From: Zonotrichia leucophrys gambelii
Taxonomy: Eukaryota; Chordata; Aves; Passeriformes; Passerellidae
Direction of reading: 5' to 3'
Length of the DNA: 64,000 nucleotides
NCBI RefSeq assembly: GCF_028769735.1
Contig: NC_088173.1
Span: 21,702,038-21,766,037 of the forward strand
A model generated the notes under the pieces. It saw only the letters and a list, made by a program, of their open reading frames with translations, was not told the DNA's origin and made no database searches. The position numbers and the translations under genes were made by a program. This document shows positions 51,989 through 63,945 of this stretch, in pieces. Position 1 is the first letter of the stretch. Each line of letters opens with the position of its first letter.

Positions 51989-53391
51989 TTTGTATATAGC
52001 TGCAGCGTCTCAATTTGCTGATTATTTTGAAGTTTCTTTGCAATTTTGTAGTCATCCATATAACTTGAAAAACTAATCTAAGTCCAGCACGCGTCACTCT
52101 TGTTTCAGTCCTAAAGCTCTTAGAAGGAAAAAGAGTCAGGTCATTCTCTGCAATTAAGAACACACAGTGGTATCATGTCAAATCATTTGCTTTGTGATAG
52201 AAATCACTTATGTTCCTGATAACACAGGTGACTAATGAAGAATTTGACTATTGAAGAGTTTGCTTTTATGGTGTGTTTAGCTCTTGGGTAGTAAAAAAAT
52301 AAGTCTTGAAGCTTCCAAAAGAAGTCTCTTTTTTTTTTTTGCTAATCACTCAGATCCTCTGCAGATTAGTAAGAGTATTTAAAACATTTACAGGTTCAAA
52401 ATAACTCAGGATACTTTCAAATAACCAATCTCAAAAGAGAATTTGATTCATTAGAAGAGGTTAACAGAGAATTTTTGGAAAATAACTTGTTGTATTCTGT
52501 TAAAAAGACAACTGTGGGATTGTCTGTACTTTGATGGCTTTAATTATACACCTGACTACACAGAAAATATAGGTGCAGCACTGTGAGAAGTCTCTACCCT
52601 AACTGCCTTTATTTCTCAATTTTGTAAATGAATATCACTTAAAATGCCATTATGGTTTCTAGGTTCCTTCTCAAAAGACATGTAATCATTAAAAAGTATT
52701 ATATAAATAAGAGACCATATATTCTGCAATATAATAGAAATCCATAAAGGCTTGTGCTATTTCTTTTGCTTGATGTTTATATTGAATACATGCTGAAATG
52801 CTTTTTACCATATTCCTTTTGGGGTTTTTAATTGTGTCTTGTATCTCCCCACAATCAATTTATTAGTTTTATTTAATAATTTTCTTTGACTATAGAAAAC
52901 CCTTCTCTGAAGCCCCACATGCACCTGTAATGTGTTGGTCGCCACTTTCATCCTGGACAAAATGTTCCCTATCCAGGGAGGGGCTACTCACAGGATTCCA
53001 CAGGCAGGTAGCACTTATCAGGCTTAGTAATAACAGACAGATTTTATTTGTTTTCTTACCTAATGCTGAAAAGGTTATTTCTCTTATTATTCTGCTTAAA
53101 CAGTCAAGACAACACAGTGGCGTAATTTTCTGGATTTACAAGCAAAAAAACCTCAAATCAAATCAAGACAAAAACACACATAAGCTTAGAATTTCAGCTT
53201 AGGACTTGAAATTTCTGAATTTACATTTAATTCAAGGTCTAGAGATCCATATGAGATAAATAATTTGTGGGATTTAGATGAATTTTAACTACTGAGAAGG
53301 ATCCCAGCCTGATTTTTTTTTTCTGATGGCTTGGAACATTGGGCAACGTTGGTTTGCTGTTTCTGGATGAAGGATGGGTTTTGCTGTTCAC
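51989..53391. other. AT-rich noncoding DNA
   Basis: Nothing recognised. It contains a T run of about 12 near 52329-52340. The 90-codon frame at 52930-53202 has no visible domain. Confidence 0.5.
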
Positions 53392-53411
53392 TTTTTTTTT
53401 TTTTTTTTTTT
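53392..53411. repeat. Poly-T run
   Basis: About 20 consecutive T, the second longest homopolymer here. There is no sign of an adjacent retrocopy. Confidence 0.85.
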
Positions 53412-54389
53412 AATCAAATAAAATGGAAAAGGAAATGTGGACATAGATAAGAAAATGGCATAGGTGGAACTTATTTCTCTGGCCTGGAAATAGATCACAG
53501 TTTCCTCAGGTGAAAGAAAAAATCAAAAAGCCATACACTTAGAGAACTGAATGTTTAATATTAAGTTCTATACATTTAACTTATTTCAGTATGAAAATTA
53601 ATTTCTGGTTTCAAGAGACAAAACTAACGTAGTTAGGAGAATTGAAAAAGTCAGCCAGTCTTACTGCATTACTGTGGCTGAGTACAGCTGAATTGTTTCA
53701 CAGCTTAGCTCTGCTAAGCACTGCCAGCTTCTATCACTGGCAATTTTTCTTTTGGGCATCCAGAAATCTATGTGATTCCCCAAGGAACCATGCTGACCCA
53801 ACTGTTTCTGAAGTTGCTGCTTCAGAATAGCTCTATTAGAGGCTTAGACTGGTGCTGACTGTTAGGAAGGTGATCTCTAACTATATATCTTATCCTCTTT
53901 AACAATTGTAGGAGGCAGTAGACCCCTAAGTCCTTAAACTAGAAAAATCCCAGAGGAGCTTTTCACAGGACTAAAGCCCTGAATTATGAGTGCTCTATCA
54001 GAAGATTACATCTTCCTCGATAACAGAACAAAGCCTAGTCAATTCTGGCTACTATTAGTGTTAGAGACATATATCTGCTTTAAATGCTGCTCATATAAAA
54101 ACATTTTAACATAATATTAGAAGTGCTTTCAGAATATTGTTTCAAAGCTAGGAAGCTCTGGAATTCATTGGTGAGCTATAAGATGGTATCATGCAATAGA
54201 ATGCTTGATAGAAAATCAAACTCAAGAAACTTTACACAGAGCTGCAGTTTTCCAGACAGGTTGATGTAGGGGGGGGGCGTTATTTGTGTAGGGGTTTTTT
54301 CCTCCATCTTGATCACCTCCTAATTTAATATCTATTACCAAAGCTTATCTTAAAAATATACTGTAAATACATGTTTTCTGATGGCTTTT
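53412..54389. other. AT-rich noncoding DNA
   Basis: No exon or repeat family recognised. A G run of nine at about 54269-54278 is the only unusual short feature. Confidence 0.5.
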
Positions 54390-55080
54390 ATTCTACAGCT
54401 GCAATGTTTCAAAAGCACTAACTCTGATGAATGCTTTCATGAAACACAGCACCCTCTACATCCCCTGCAGTCAAGCTTACTCTTTCACCCCACCCTGATC
54501 CCCATCCTAAGCTCACTCTTCAGCTCCCTGATGTTGAAGCTTCCAGCACTGAGCACAGTCTGCTCTTTTTTTCCCAAATGATTCCTATTTTACTTTGCTT
54601 TAGTAGTCTGCCAAAAACTACACTAAATCCCCTTACTAACCTACACCTTATTTATTATAATCTCACCTAAAATGAGTGTGTATTACATACAGTATTCATT
54701 TCTTCAGGCTACTCATTTCATGTCCAATTCACTCAGTCCCTATTAATTCTCTCACCCCCTTCACCTTTTTGCTTGATCACCTTTGCTTACCGCTGTTCCT
54801 CTGCCAAACTCCTCCTTCCTTGTTCATACAGAGTAATTTCTTCTTGCTCTCTATTTCTCATCAAACTGTTTTTCTATTTCCTTTTTTGATGCAATATGTA
54901 GGCAAAACAACTCATGCCAGGGCTTCCCCAGGCTGTTCAGCCCACGCTCTTGTTATTTGGGAGCAGCTCTTAATTCACTGTCAGTGTCTGTGGAACATTT
55001 CAGTCTTTATGCTTTCCCTCCCCATGGATCCATCAAGAACTCTATTGCCTGATACCATCTCCCAGCTGAATTAATATCCA
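54390..55080. other. Pyrimidine-rich stretch with 132-codon frame
   Basis: The plus strand is unusually rich in C and T for about 700 bp, with many CCCT, CTTC and TCCT strings. This skew explains the 132-codon plus-strand frame at 54676-55074, whose first 90 residues are dominated by F, L, S, P and I from pyrimidine-rich codons. No domain is recognised, and the frame is not credible as a gene on sequence alone. The skew could mark an old repeat or one strand of a transcribed region. Confidence 0.35.
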
Positions 55081-56311
55081 CTACCCTCATGTCAGTTCTC
55101 GCTTCTATCTTACCATTTCCTTTCCTCTATAACGCGTAACGTATTCCTGACCAAATCCTTTCAAACATCTGATATCTTTCTCTTAAAAAAATTCTTCTCT
55201 GCTCAGAGAAATTCCTAGAATTTCTTAGCTGGATTAAAGCTTTCCTTTCTTTGCCTTACAATAATTGAATAAATTTAACTGAAATCTTACAAAGTAAAAC
55301 TCTGTAGTCGAAGTAAAAATATATTAGGTGAAAGTCCACAGAAAATAATTGCTTTTTAATTGAATTAGGATTCTGTTTTCATTCTTACATATCACAGTTT
55401 ACCAACCCAACAAACAAATAGGTGATGCTGCAGACTACTGATAATGTAGATAATATTTACTATATTTATAAGCATTAAAATTTCTGTAAATCACTTTATT
55501 TTAATTTCAAAAAATGCAGAGATGAAAACTACCAAGCAGTAAAAGGAAATTATTTTACAGAGTCTCAGAAATGAGATATCAAATTTAACGACTTTTTTCT
55601 TGTTTTGACAGATTTTTAATTATATCATAGGTATTTTGTCTTATTAAAGTGATTTTTGAGGCATATGTTTGTTGTAATAGTAAGAATAAGCATAATTAGA
55701 ACAAGATGCTTGAAACTATAACAATAAAAAGTAATAAAAATAATAGGGTTAAAATTACTTTATATTCCTAAAATTTTCTAGTGCTATAACTAAATATGCC
55801 CTGGAAAATGTCATTAAATCAACATTTAGATACATATATATTAATATTGTGGTTCAAATGTGTCCCTATCTTATTCCTTAACAAATACTATAGTTTTAAT
55901 CTCCTAGAAGACCTCCATTACTGAAAGACCTAGATTATTTCAAGAGTTCTCCATATATAAATTGAAAGTTAATGTTTTTTTTAAAAAAAGATATAATAAA
56001 AACTCCTCTCAAAATACTTATCATTAAAAGTAATATGCACACAACTCCATCGCAATATCATTAGAAGTAAAAGTATTCTTGAGAATCTTATTGCTCTTTG
56101 TCTCCTAGCACTTGGTTATATCTCTTTAGACAGCTGTTAAATGCAGTGCTGCAAAAGCAAAAGGTAACATATGCCAAATATCTGGCAGGAAAGCACCAGG
56201 AAATAAAACTCCTCAATTCCTTTCAGGCCAATCAATTATCTAGAATAATGTAAAAAAAGAGCTTGTAGAGCAAAAAGTGCATAGATAATTGGAAAAAGAG
56301 AGATAAAAAGG
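55081..56311. other. AT-rich noncoding DNA
   Basis: Unique-looking sequence with A/T simple stretches around 55660-55745 and 55970-56000. No exon or family recognised. Confidence 0.55.
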
Positions 56312-56371
56312 AAAAAAAACCCAACCAAAAAAAAAAAAAAACCACCAAAAAAAACCCAAAAAAAACCAACC
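56312..56371. repeat. A-rich tract with C interruptions
   Basis: Runs of 8-15 A are separated by CC, CCC or CCACC for 60 bases. It is a decayed A-rich simple repeat of the AAAACC type. Confidence 0.85.
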
Positions 56372-57069
56372 TTGAGCTTTCCAGAAAGAAAGGTTAGAAA
56401 AGGTTAACCATCAAAAAGCTAAGGATGTTTTCTGAAGCTAATTCCTATGTATTTAATAGAGATAAGCCATCCTGAGAAGTGTCCAAAATATGAAAAGGTA
56501 AGTAGACCTGCAAGTACCTAGTGCTCTTGTAAAGAGCAAGTAAAACTTCTCTTGTAATGAGAAGTATAAGGGCATGTTTTAAAGAAAGATAAATTTTGGA
56601 TGAAAGTATTACATATTAATGCCACAGAAAGAGACAGATTCTTGAAACCTGCTAAAGACTAGAACTTTAAGCATTAAAGGAAAGTCGAGCTCAACTTATA
56701 TTTTGCCTGTGACAAGAATTCCGTGCCACCAGTAATGAAATAAAGCAAAAAACATTAAAAACTCCATTGCCAGAAGAAAAAAACAGCTATTCTTGATGAA
56801 AAGTACTTTAATACTGAATAAATAACATTTAAATTTCACAACTTAAATTCTGAATCCAATTTCATTCAGGCACAGGGGCAACTTTAAATGAAGCAAGAAG
56901 CCACTTGTGTGAGCCAGCAAAGAGGGAGAGAAATTTTCGGGGTACAGGTCTGTCACCCTCATTTTGCATTCCAGAATTCTTTATAGCCTTTCTTTAAATA
57001 TGTGACAAAGATAAGACTTTAAAGTACAAAGGGTGAAAACTGTAGTGAGATTGACTTGAAATAACACAT
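56372..57069. other. AT-rich noncoding DNA
   Basis: No exon or repeat family recognised up to the CR1 fragment. Confidence 0.55.
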
Positions 57070-57215
57070 TGGATCATTGAACGGTTTGGGTTGGAAGAAA
57101 CCTTTAAAATCACCCAGCTCCAGCTTTCCCCCGTGGGCAGGCACACCTTTCACAAGAAGAGATTGTTCAGAGCTACATCCAGCCTGGCCTTGAACACATC
57201 CAGAGATGAATATTT
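57070..57215 (-). mobile_element. CR1 LINE 3'-region fragment
   Basis: The plus strand shows 'ggtttgggttggaagaaacc', 'tttaaaatcacccagctcca', 'tttcacaagaagagattgtt', 'cagagctacatccagcctgg' and 'ccttgaacacatccagagat'. This is the reverse complement of the CR1 3' region, so the element is in minus orientation. About 145 bp remain, with sequence beyond about 57215 no longer recognisable. Confidence 0.9.
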
Positions 57216-60200
57216 GATCAAGTCATCAACTTTGAAATCTTGTTAGATATTGATTTTAAATGAAATTTTAAAAAGCCTTTTCATCTCAACTGATTAGCCA
57301 GATCATTTCATCCCAGTGGAAACTGCACAGGCAGTGTAATGTTTCTCACCAGTTCATTTTTCTCTCATGTTCTGGACAAACAGTTTCTTAGATGAAACAT
57401 TTAATTCTTAGATTGCTAACCTAAGCCAACACCTAAGTCTCTTAAAGGAAGAAAGATGCATAAAACTTTTACTGTGAAACACTTCTTGCAGAAATAGATT
57501 TATCTGTCCCATATTTCCATTGATAATTTTTCTACTCAATTATTGTCACCACTTCCTTTGAAGCTTTGGAAGGACTGACTTATCAGGCATAGTCCATTGG
57601 TGCAATGAAATGAGATAATTCAACTTCTCATTATATAAGGGATGTTCTTTTAAATAGCTGAGTTTTAGCCTTCACAAATTTTTGGCAAATGGTCTTGATA
57701 GACACCATGGTGGTGTCTTTATCCCAATCTCATTCTGTGGAAACCATTCTTCAAATATGATATCAGCAAAACCATCATAACACCAGTATGTGAGCTTCAA
57801 TAAAGCTCATTATTTATAATACCATTTCTGGTAAATTTCAAATTGTTTCTTGTGTTCTGCATCCACACAGAGCACAAGGGCTAAAAGCCTATATCATATT
57901 TTACAATTTCACTATTTTAAGCTAAAATTAATGCCTCAAAAGCAAAGGCCCAATTGACTCCTTTATGTTTCAATAAATAACAAAGTAAATATTCAGTCTC
58001 CTGAAGAAGATATTTATGTCCCAAGGAGTAGTAATAATTTCAAAGATCTCAATATTTATTTTCTTAATGAAAAATTCACTACCTTAATGAGTGCAGATGC
58101 TCTAAAGTGAAAAATGTAAGATATTTTTTCAAGCTTACAACTGATGAAACTTTTTCTAATATTTTAACTTTCTGTATAAAATTATTATGCTGCTGTGTTT
58201 ATCTCTTTCTTTCTTTTTTTAAAGTGCTTCAATCACTGTCCTAAGAGTAGTTCCTCTTTATTTGTTTTTATCTGTTCTCGCTGAAAACTGCCACAGCCAC
58301 CTTCAAATATGGGTTCTGAAGAAACAGGTCTTACTGAGAAAAAAGTCCTATTAAAATGTATGATTTTAATTTAAATGACTCTTTAAGAATGACATATAAT
58401 GAAAGAAAGGTAATTTTATAACTTATCTCAGAGACAGAGTACTAAATAAGGATATGTTTTCTACTGGCAATTCCAGACTGTCACTGTGACCACCTTTCTA
58501 AAATACTGCTGTAATTCTATTATTACTCTATTTTCTAGCCCACAGCTACAAAGTGTGGTTTGATTTAAAGAAAATGTAAGTCAGAATGCTTTTTCTGTAT
58601 TGAGGATGTATTGAGTTATGCTGTGCTTATTACAGTTGATTGCCACATGTTACCTGAAATAAATATATTAGATCAGCATGCATCTTTTTGGCATGTGTGT
58701 GTTACCCATATAAAAGCACCTCTACTGTCTGTAAAGAATCTGGTTTTGTCTTTTGGTTTTTACACATAAAAATCAAGTCCATTCCAAACCAAACTTTCTA
58801 AGTTGATGTCTTGGCAAGGATCTTTTGCAAGGTACAGACTTCATGGAGAACAGCCCTTCCTTCACTGATACTTGTTTCCCATATCATTGGAGCTCTCGCC
58901 TTTCCTGGAATAATTTGTACTCAAAATCCATTTACATCCCCTTTCTTCCTTTTTCCTAATCTCTCAGGAGCTACTCATTGCTCTGATTCTCCATTTAGCT
59001 GACCATCTATCTGACCTCTAACCATGCTCTTACCTTGGCCCCTAGGTTGCAGCACATGAATTTTCATTACTTTGGCCTGCTTTCAAACCAAAAATCCTTT
59101 GCTCCTCCTATTTCCTTTCCTCTGTGCTTTAGGCATTAGTTCATAGTTCTTATGCTTAAAATTGATTATGGTTAACAACAGTTTTTATGGTTAACATTGT
59201 CTTCAAAATAAGCCCAGTGTAAATTTAACCAAAATGACCAGAAGGTCATGTAACTTTCCTCTCAATAAATAGCATCCCTTGAATATTCTAGTGTAATACA
59301 AAGAGATATTTCATCCTCCTATTTTAGCTCTAAATTATTCTTGAAGAAATACAGAATAAAGAAAAAGTATGCAGAAAAAATGTAAACAGTAATAAAAATT
59401 TTTGCATTTTTATTTAACCTTAGACATAAAGATAAGACACAGTCCTTTGCAGGCTAATCTGCAAATTTGCATCTGGTTCAGGTGAATAAAGTAATGAATG
59501 TCACAAGTACAACATCAAGCTGAGAGTCAGATTCCATCTTTTCATATGTTAACACACTGATGCTGGAATCAAGGGCTTCAATTACTGAACATCAAAAGTA
59601 TAAACTAATCCTAAAATGATGATGACTTAGATCCACTGTTCAGCTACTTAGCTGTGAAGTGTTCTTCAACCTTGCGATTATGCATGTAAATAGAGGACAT
59701 AGGTTACATATCATCAACTACCACCTTAGCTAAACCTCTGAAAATACAACAAATTAATGTGTTGTCTCTGAGAGATGTTTATATGAGTTACCTTGGTCTT
59801 GGCAGCTGAAAAAGGAAAATATTCTTTCAGAGAAAAGAAATCTTTCTTAAATGCTAACCTCTTAATATTAGAATAAAATGAAACACATTTCACAAATGAA
59901 TTTTCCCTTTTTCTCCATGTTAAAAAAAAATACAAACCACTGAGTTGTTTTCCAGTTCACAGAATGTAACTTGGTAACTGGTTTAATGTACTTTAATATC
60001 TGGTTCCTAACTAAATCTTACATCCTACAGAGTGTCAGCCTAGAAATAGCTGCTTGTTCAGAGCTAGTGAAACTTATCACATTTAAATAGATTCCTTTTC
60101 AGCCACATAATTCAATTAATAACTCCCATTTCTAGGAGCTATAAATGAAATATGCTTGCTTGGTTGCTTTTTCTTTCACTTTAGTACAGATTTTAAACCT

Positions 60201-61217
60201 CTAAGTGTTCTCTTTGAATTAGTTTTCCATGCAAACTGCGTTAACATTCAATGCAGAAAATCTGCAGTTACTGCAATTGGCCACAACCTGCTTAGAATAA
60301 AAAGGAACTAATCAATCAGAAAACTCATTCTCCTCTCTATGATAGGGCAAGCTGTTTGCATACATTCAAAGTGGATATGCTCCACCTGTTTGTTCAATGA
60401 AATGCACTAGATTTAAGTGGCAATTAAAACTCACGGCTCTCGCCTCAACATCAGCTGCCAGGAAATGCCCCACCCATATGAAATTTTTGCTTAATTAACA
60501 AAGGAAAAAATGTTCTATGAGTACTTAACACATGGTTACTTTGCATTAAGGGCTTTATATTTCCCTTTTTATGAGAACAAAGCCATTCAATTTTATGATT
60601 TTCCTCACTTATGAAGCACTCATAAATATGAACTTTATCCTGGAAGATGCTGAGCATCTGGCCCAGGTCCAGAAAAGCACTTCAGTACATCTTTCAAGTA
60701 TGAAACTAATCTTAGGGTTTAAGTGACATTATCCCAGCTGCCAGTGTGGTTTCATGAATCAGTAGGACTGGGCAGGAAGGATAAGTCTTTGGAAAATAAA
60801 ATTTCTGCCCTTTCATTCAGTTCACTGCAGGCATAGTAGAATTCTGGTGTTTTTCATAACCTGGAAGACTGCTCCTTTGCTTTTTTGATTATCTTTTATT
60901 CTTTAAGCAGTGAGATGCTGGCCTTGTTTTTAGCTGTGATATGATAAGTATTGTCAGGTACAACGGAAAATTGTGTGAAACCATGTGTTTCTTGAAATAA
61001 CTGACAAATATGCCAGAGTATACTGATTGCACGGTGTGAAATGTAGCAGAAGACATGACAGTTCTGATTTATTCTAAGTCTAGTCATTGTTCATATTCCA
61101 GTGAAAAATTGGGTTCATTTCATAGTCCTTATCACATCACAATTTACAGAATCCCTACAGAAAACTCTGTCTGTCTTAAGAGCAGTTCTACTCCTTCATA
61201 AAAAGCATGAGGAGAGC
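57216..61217. other. Mostly unique AT-rich DNA
   Basis: Four kilobases without a recognised gene or repeat family. A pyrimidine-rich segment spans about 58805-59130 and carries a 63-codon chance frame. Reverse frames of 63-69 codons at 59726-59935, 60451-60657 and 60896-61087 have no visible domain. Confidence 0.5.
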
Positions 61218-61255
61218 TTGTGCTCAGTTATACTTAGGTGTATAATTGAGCACAA
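61218..61255. repeat. Strong hairpin, 16-bp arms
   Basis: ttgtgctcagttatac at 61218-61233 pairs with gtataattgagcacaa at 61240-61255 across a 6-base loop. Only one position fails to pair canonically, and it would form a G-U wobble in one transcript orientation. The fold is too short for a typical animal microRNA precursor. Confidence 0.8.
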
Positions 61256-61833
61256 ACTTAAGGATGCCCATTGACTGCAGCATCTGTAGTTCCTTTTTTC
61301 ACCGCAGCATTTGATCCACAGTCCTTCAAAGTCAATAGTTTGGTAGGCTTCCAGAATATGTGAATGGTTTCACTGGCCAAGAGCTAGAGTCAATCTAACC
61401 TAACAATATTTTTCCAGCAGTGAACCAAAGTAAATGCATAGACAGGAAGATTAGGAACAGGACAAAGTTATATAACCATGCCCTGTAATATCCTCACAAG
61501 TTTGAACTATTTTCATGTGAAAGAATTCCTCAGCTCAAGTATGGTAGGTCTCTTCACCAACCCACGGTTTATCCTTTCAATCTTTTCTGTAGCTTCCCTG
61601 AGACCCTCTAAATCCAGAGCATGCTGTAGCAAAAATCTGTTGAAAAAGAGACATCTTTTTCTATTTTTAACCTGGCTCTTGTTGGCTAGAAATGTTATGA
61701 GTCTGTTTCTGAATCTGTCAAGTGTGATCATCACAATGTTGAGAAGATTTTTATCTCAATCCACATTCTTAATGCCAAAAATCTTATTCTACTGAATTTT
61801 GTTTCATAATCCCCCTACATTCTCTTTCTCCAG
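61256..61833. other. Noncoding DNA with opposed chance frames
   Basis: A 105-codon plus-strand frame (61478-61795) and a 73-codon minus-strand frame (61513-61734) overlap almost completely. Neither shows a domain I recognise, and a real exon would be on one strand only. The end of this stretch supplies the polypyrimidine tract of the exon candidate at 61834. Confidence 0.4.
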
Positions 61834-61893
61834 GTCACCCTATTGTAATCCTAAACCACTCCTTTGAAGGAGGAAACAATAAGGTTTTCCATG
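61834..61893 (+). other. Candidate 60-bp exon (host, speculative)
   Basis: A clean polypyrimidine tract and acceptor (acattctctttctccag) precede 61834. A consensus donor (atg then gtgagtg) follows 61893. The 60 bases are open in one frame only, the one entered after two bases, reading HPIVILNHSFEGGNN and onward; the other two frames have stops. Entry and exit phases match (phase 1 to phase 1), as for a cassette exon. I recognise no protein family, and AT-rich vertebrate DNA has many pseudo-exons like this, so it is only a candidate. Confidence 0.2.
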
Positions 61894-63750
61894 GTGAGTG
61901 TTTCAGTTAACTGGTTTTCTAAAGAGTTTATTATTTGGATGGCCACATTAATTAATACGTAATAATTGATTTTTAGCAACTGATAATGTCAAAGCTTTAC
62001 ACTGAAATCTATCTGTCCTAAAAGCTTGAATTCCTTGTCTTCTCTCACCTGTGGCTTTCATGGAACTGTTGCATTAATTGCACCGTATAGTAGCTGATCC
62101 ATTTAGTATGAATTGAAAAATACTTTCCTTAGAGTTGGATCAGATCCAAAACATTTTTTTTTCTTTCTCATATTAATGACTTTAAAAAAATTGATTTGAA
62201 AATGGTTAGATGAGAAGACAACAAAAAGTATACGTGGTGTTATTCCTCTCAGGGACTCTAATACAAGCAAGTTATTGAAAGACAGAAGGAAGATGACTAT
62301 TTTAATTTTTTAGCTTCAAAAATGATATGTGAATCAGTTTAAAATATCAGGAGTTCTAGAGCATGAACCTGAATTCAAAGGTTTTCAGAACAAACAATAA
62401 CTGTGATCATTTTTGCCAAAAAATATATCTTAGTTCATTCATGAACTAGTTTGCCTAGGAGGGAGATAAATCTTTCCAATAAAACCAGGTATTGCAGTGA
62501 ACTCTTTCTATCATGTTAGTGTAAAACTTCAACAGATGGTATGCTTTGGAAGAACTTGGATTAATTTTATTTTCCTGTGAATGCTTTTATGAAAAAAAAA
62601 AGTGTGCGCAAAAAATATCATAGCTGTGATTTGTCTGGTCAAAGAAAATTTTATAGCAAACTAGGGATTTAAAAATTATAATATTGATTTTTATTAAAAT
62701 TGGTTAAGGTCTCTTAAGGAAGCAACATTTCTAAGGGTAAAATAGTTCCATCATCCAATTTTTCTAAAAAAATTTCAGTCCATAAAATAAGATAAATCAC
62801 AAATCTAAATTAAAAATAACTTAGAAGATATTGACTTTTATCTGCTCACAATGGAATTCACATAAATATTGTATAAAAATAAATACCAGTGGTCAGATAG
62901 ATTACTCTGATCATTAGTAGAACAAAGACTAAAACTATCCTATCAGCTCTTTAACTTAACCTATAATTAAGTTTGCATTCCACACCATTAGTTCTTATTT
63001 ACAAGAAAATTAATCAAAACCTGTTCACCCTTACAATCACAACCCCTGAACTCAGTGGTTGGTTAAGAAATGGCTGATCCTGCTTTTTGAGTAGTTTGTC
63101 TGTGGGACTATAGCTAACAAGATCTGACTCACCAATGCAAAAGTTGTGGTACAGTGCTGCAGGACCTGACAGATTCTCTTTATTGAAGCTTAGTGATGTC
63201 AGATCTGTACTGGGATGAGGCTGGTAAAAACTCCCACTGTTTCTCAGGACAAAGAAAAAGCAGTTGGAATATTGATAATATTCTGAAAAGAAAACAAAAA
63301 TCGTAATTAAACTATTTTATAAGATGGGTTGAATACACTGAGTCTGTAAAGCATTTCACTGTTTCACCTATCTAAAGTCTTTCCATTATTTACTTTGGGT
63401 CTGGTGCCTCTTCCACTGCTCTGTTCTCATGCAGTGTAACTCCAGTAATGCAACAGTGCCACTCTTGCATTCTAGGTTGAATGATGATGATCAGTGAACT
63501 GTGAATTGGAGAGAATGGTCTCTAAGTACAGGTGTTGCATTTGATGAGAGATATATGGTGGAAATAGTTCATGACATAAATAAAATAATCAGTGTTTTCG
63601 TGTGTTACTTGAAACTGCAGTTAGAATATTCTAAAAATGATATGAAAAGAAAAAGATAAAAGCAAGATAGTAGTACCGAGTGGCAGCATGTATATGCAAT
63701 CCTACTCTAGTAGTTAAACGGGTTCATGGATTCCTTTCTTTTAATTCAAG
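61894..63750. other. AT-rich noncoding DNA
   Basis: Between the two exon candidates. No repeat family recognised and no open frame of note. Ends in a polypyrimidine tract (ttcctttcttttaattcaag). Confidence 0.5.
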
Positions 63751-63945
63751 ATGTCAATTTCTCCATTATGCCCCAAGGGTCTCTCAACTATGATGATTCA
63801 GTTGATTGCAAATTCAACATCAAAGCCTTTTGGCCTTCTTTTTGTTGGTCTCATAAGCCAGTTCGTTATAGTGATTCAGTTCAGCATTATATCAGCACAA
63901 GCCACAGTGCCACAGATACTCCAGAACAGTGGATATGTGACAGAG
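63751..63945 (+). other. Candidate 195-bp exon (host, speculative)
   Basis: An acceptor-like tract ending ..ttaattcaag precedes 63751, and a donor-like gtaggc follows 63945 after 'acagag'. The segment is open throughout in frame 0, exactly 65 codons, starting with ATG and ending ..NSGYVTE. A hydrophobic stretch around PFGLLFVGLISQFVIVIQF could be a membrane segment. Reading on past the donor reaches a stop within five codons. I recognise no family. Its phases do not match the 61834 candidate directly. A chance open frame is still the most likely explanation. Confidence 0.2.

Noticed and set aside
54676..55074. 132-codon plus-strand frame
   Set aside because: It is explained by pyrimidine-rich sequence giving F, L, S and P codons; no domain, no supporting exon or promoter signal.
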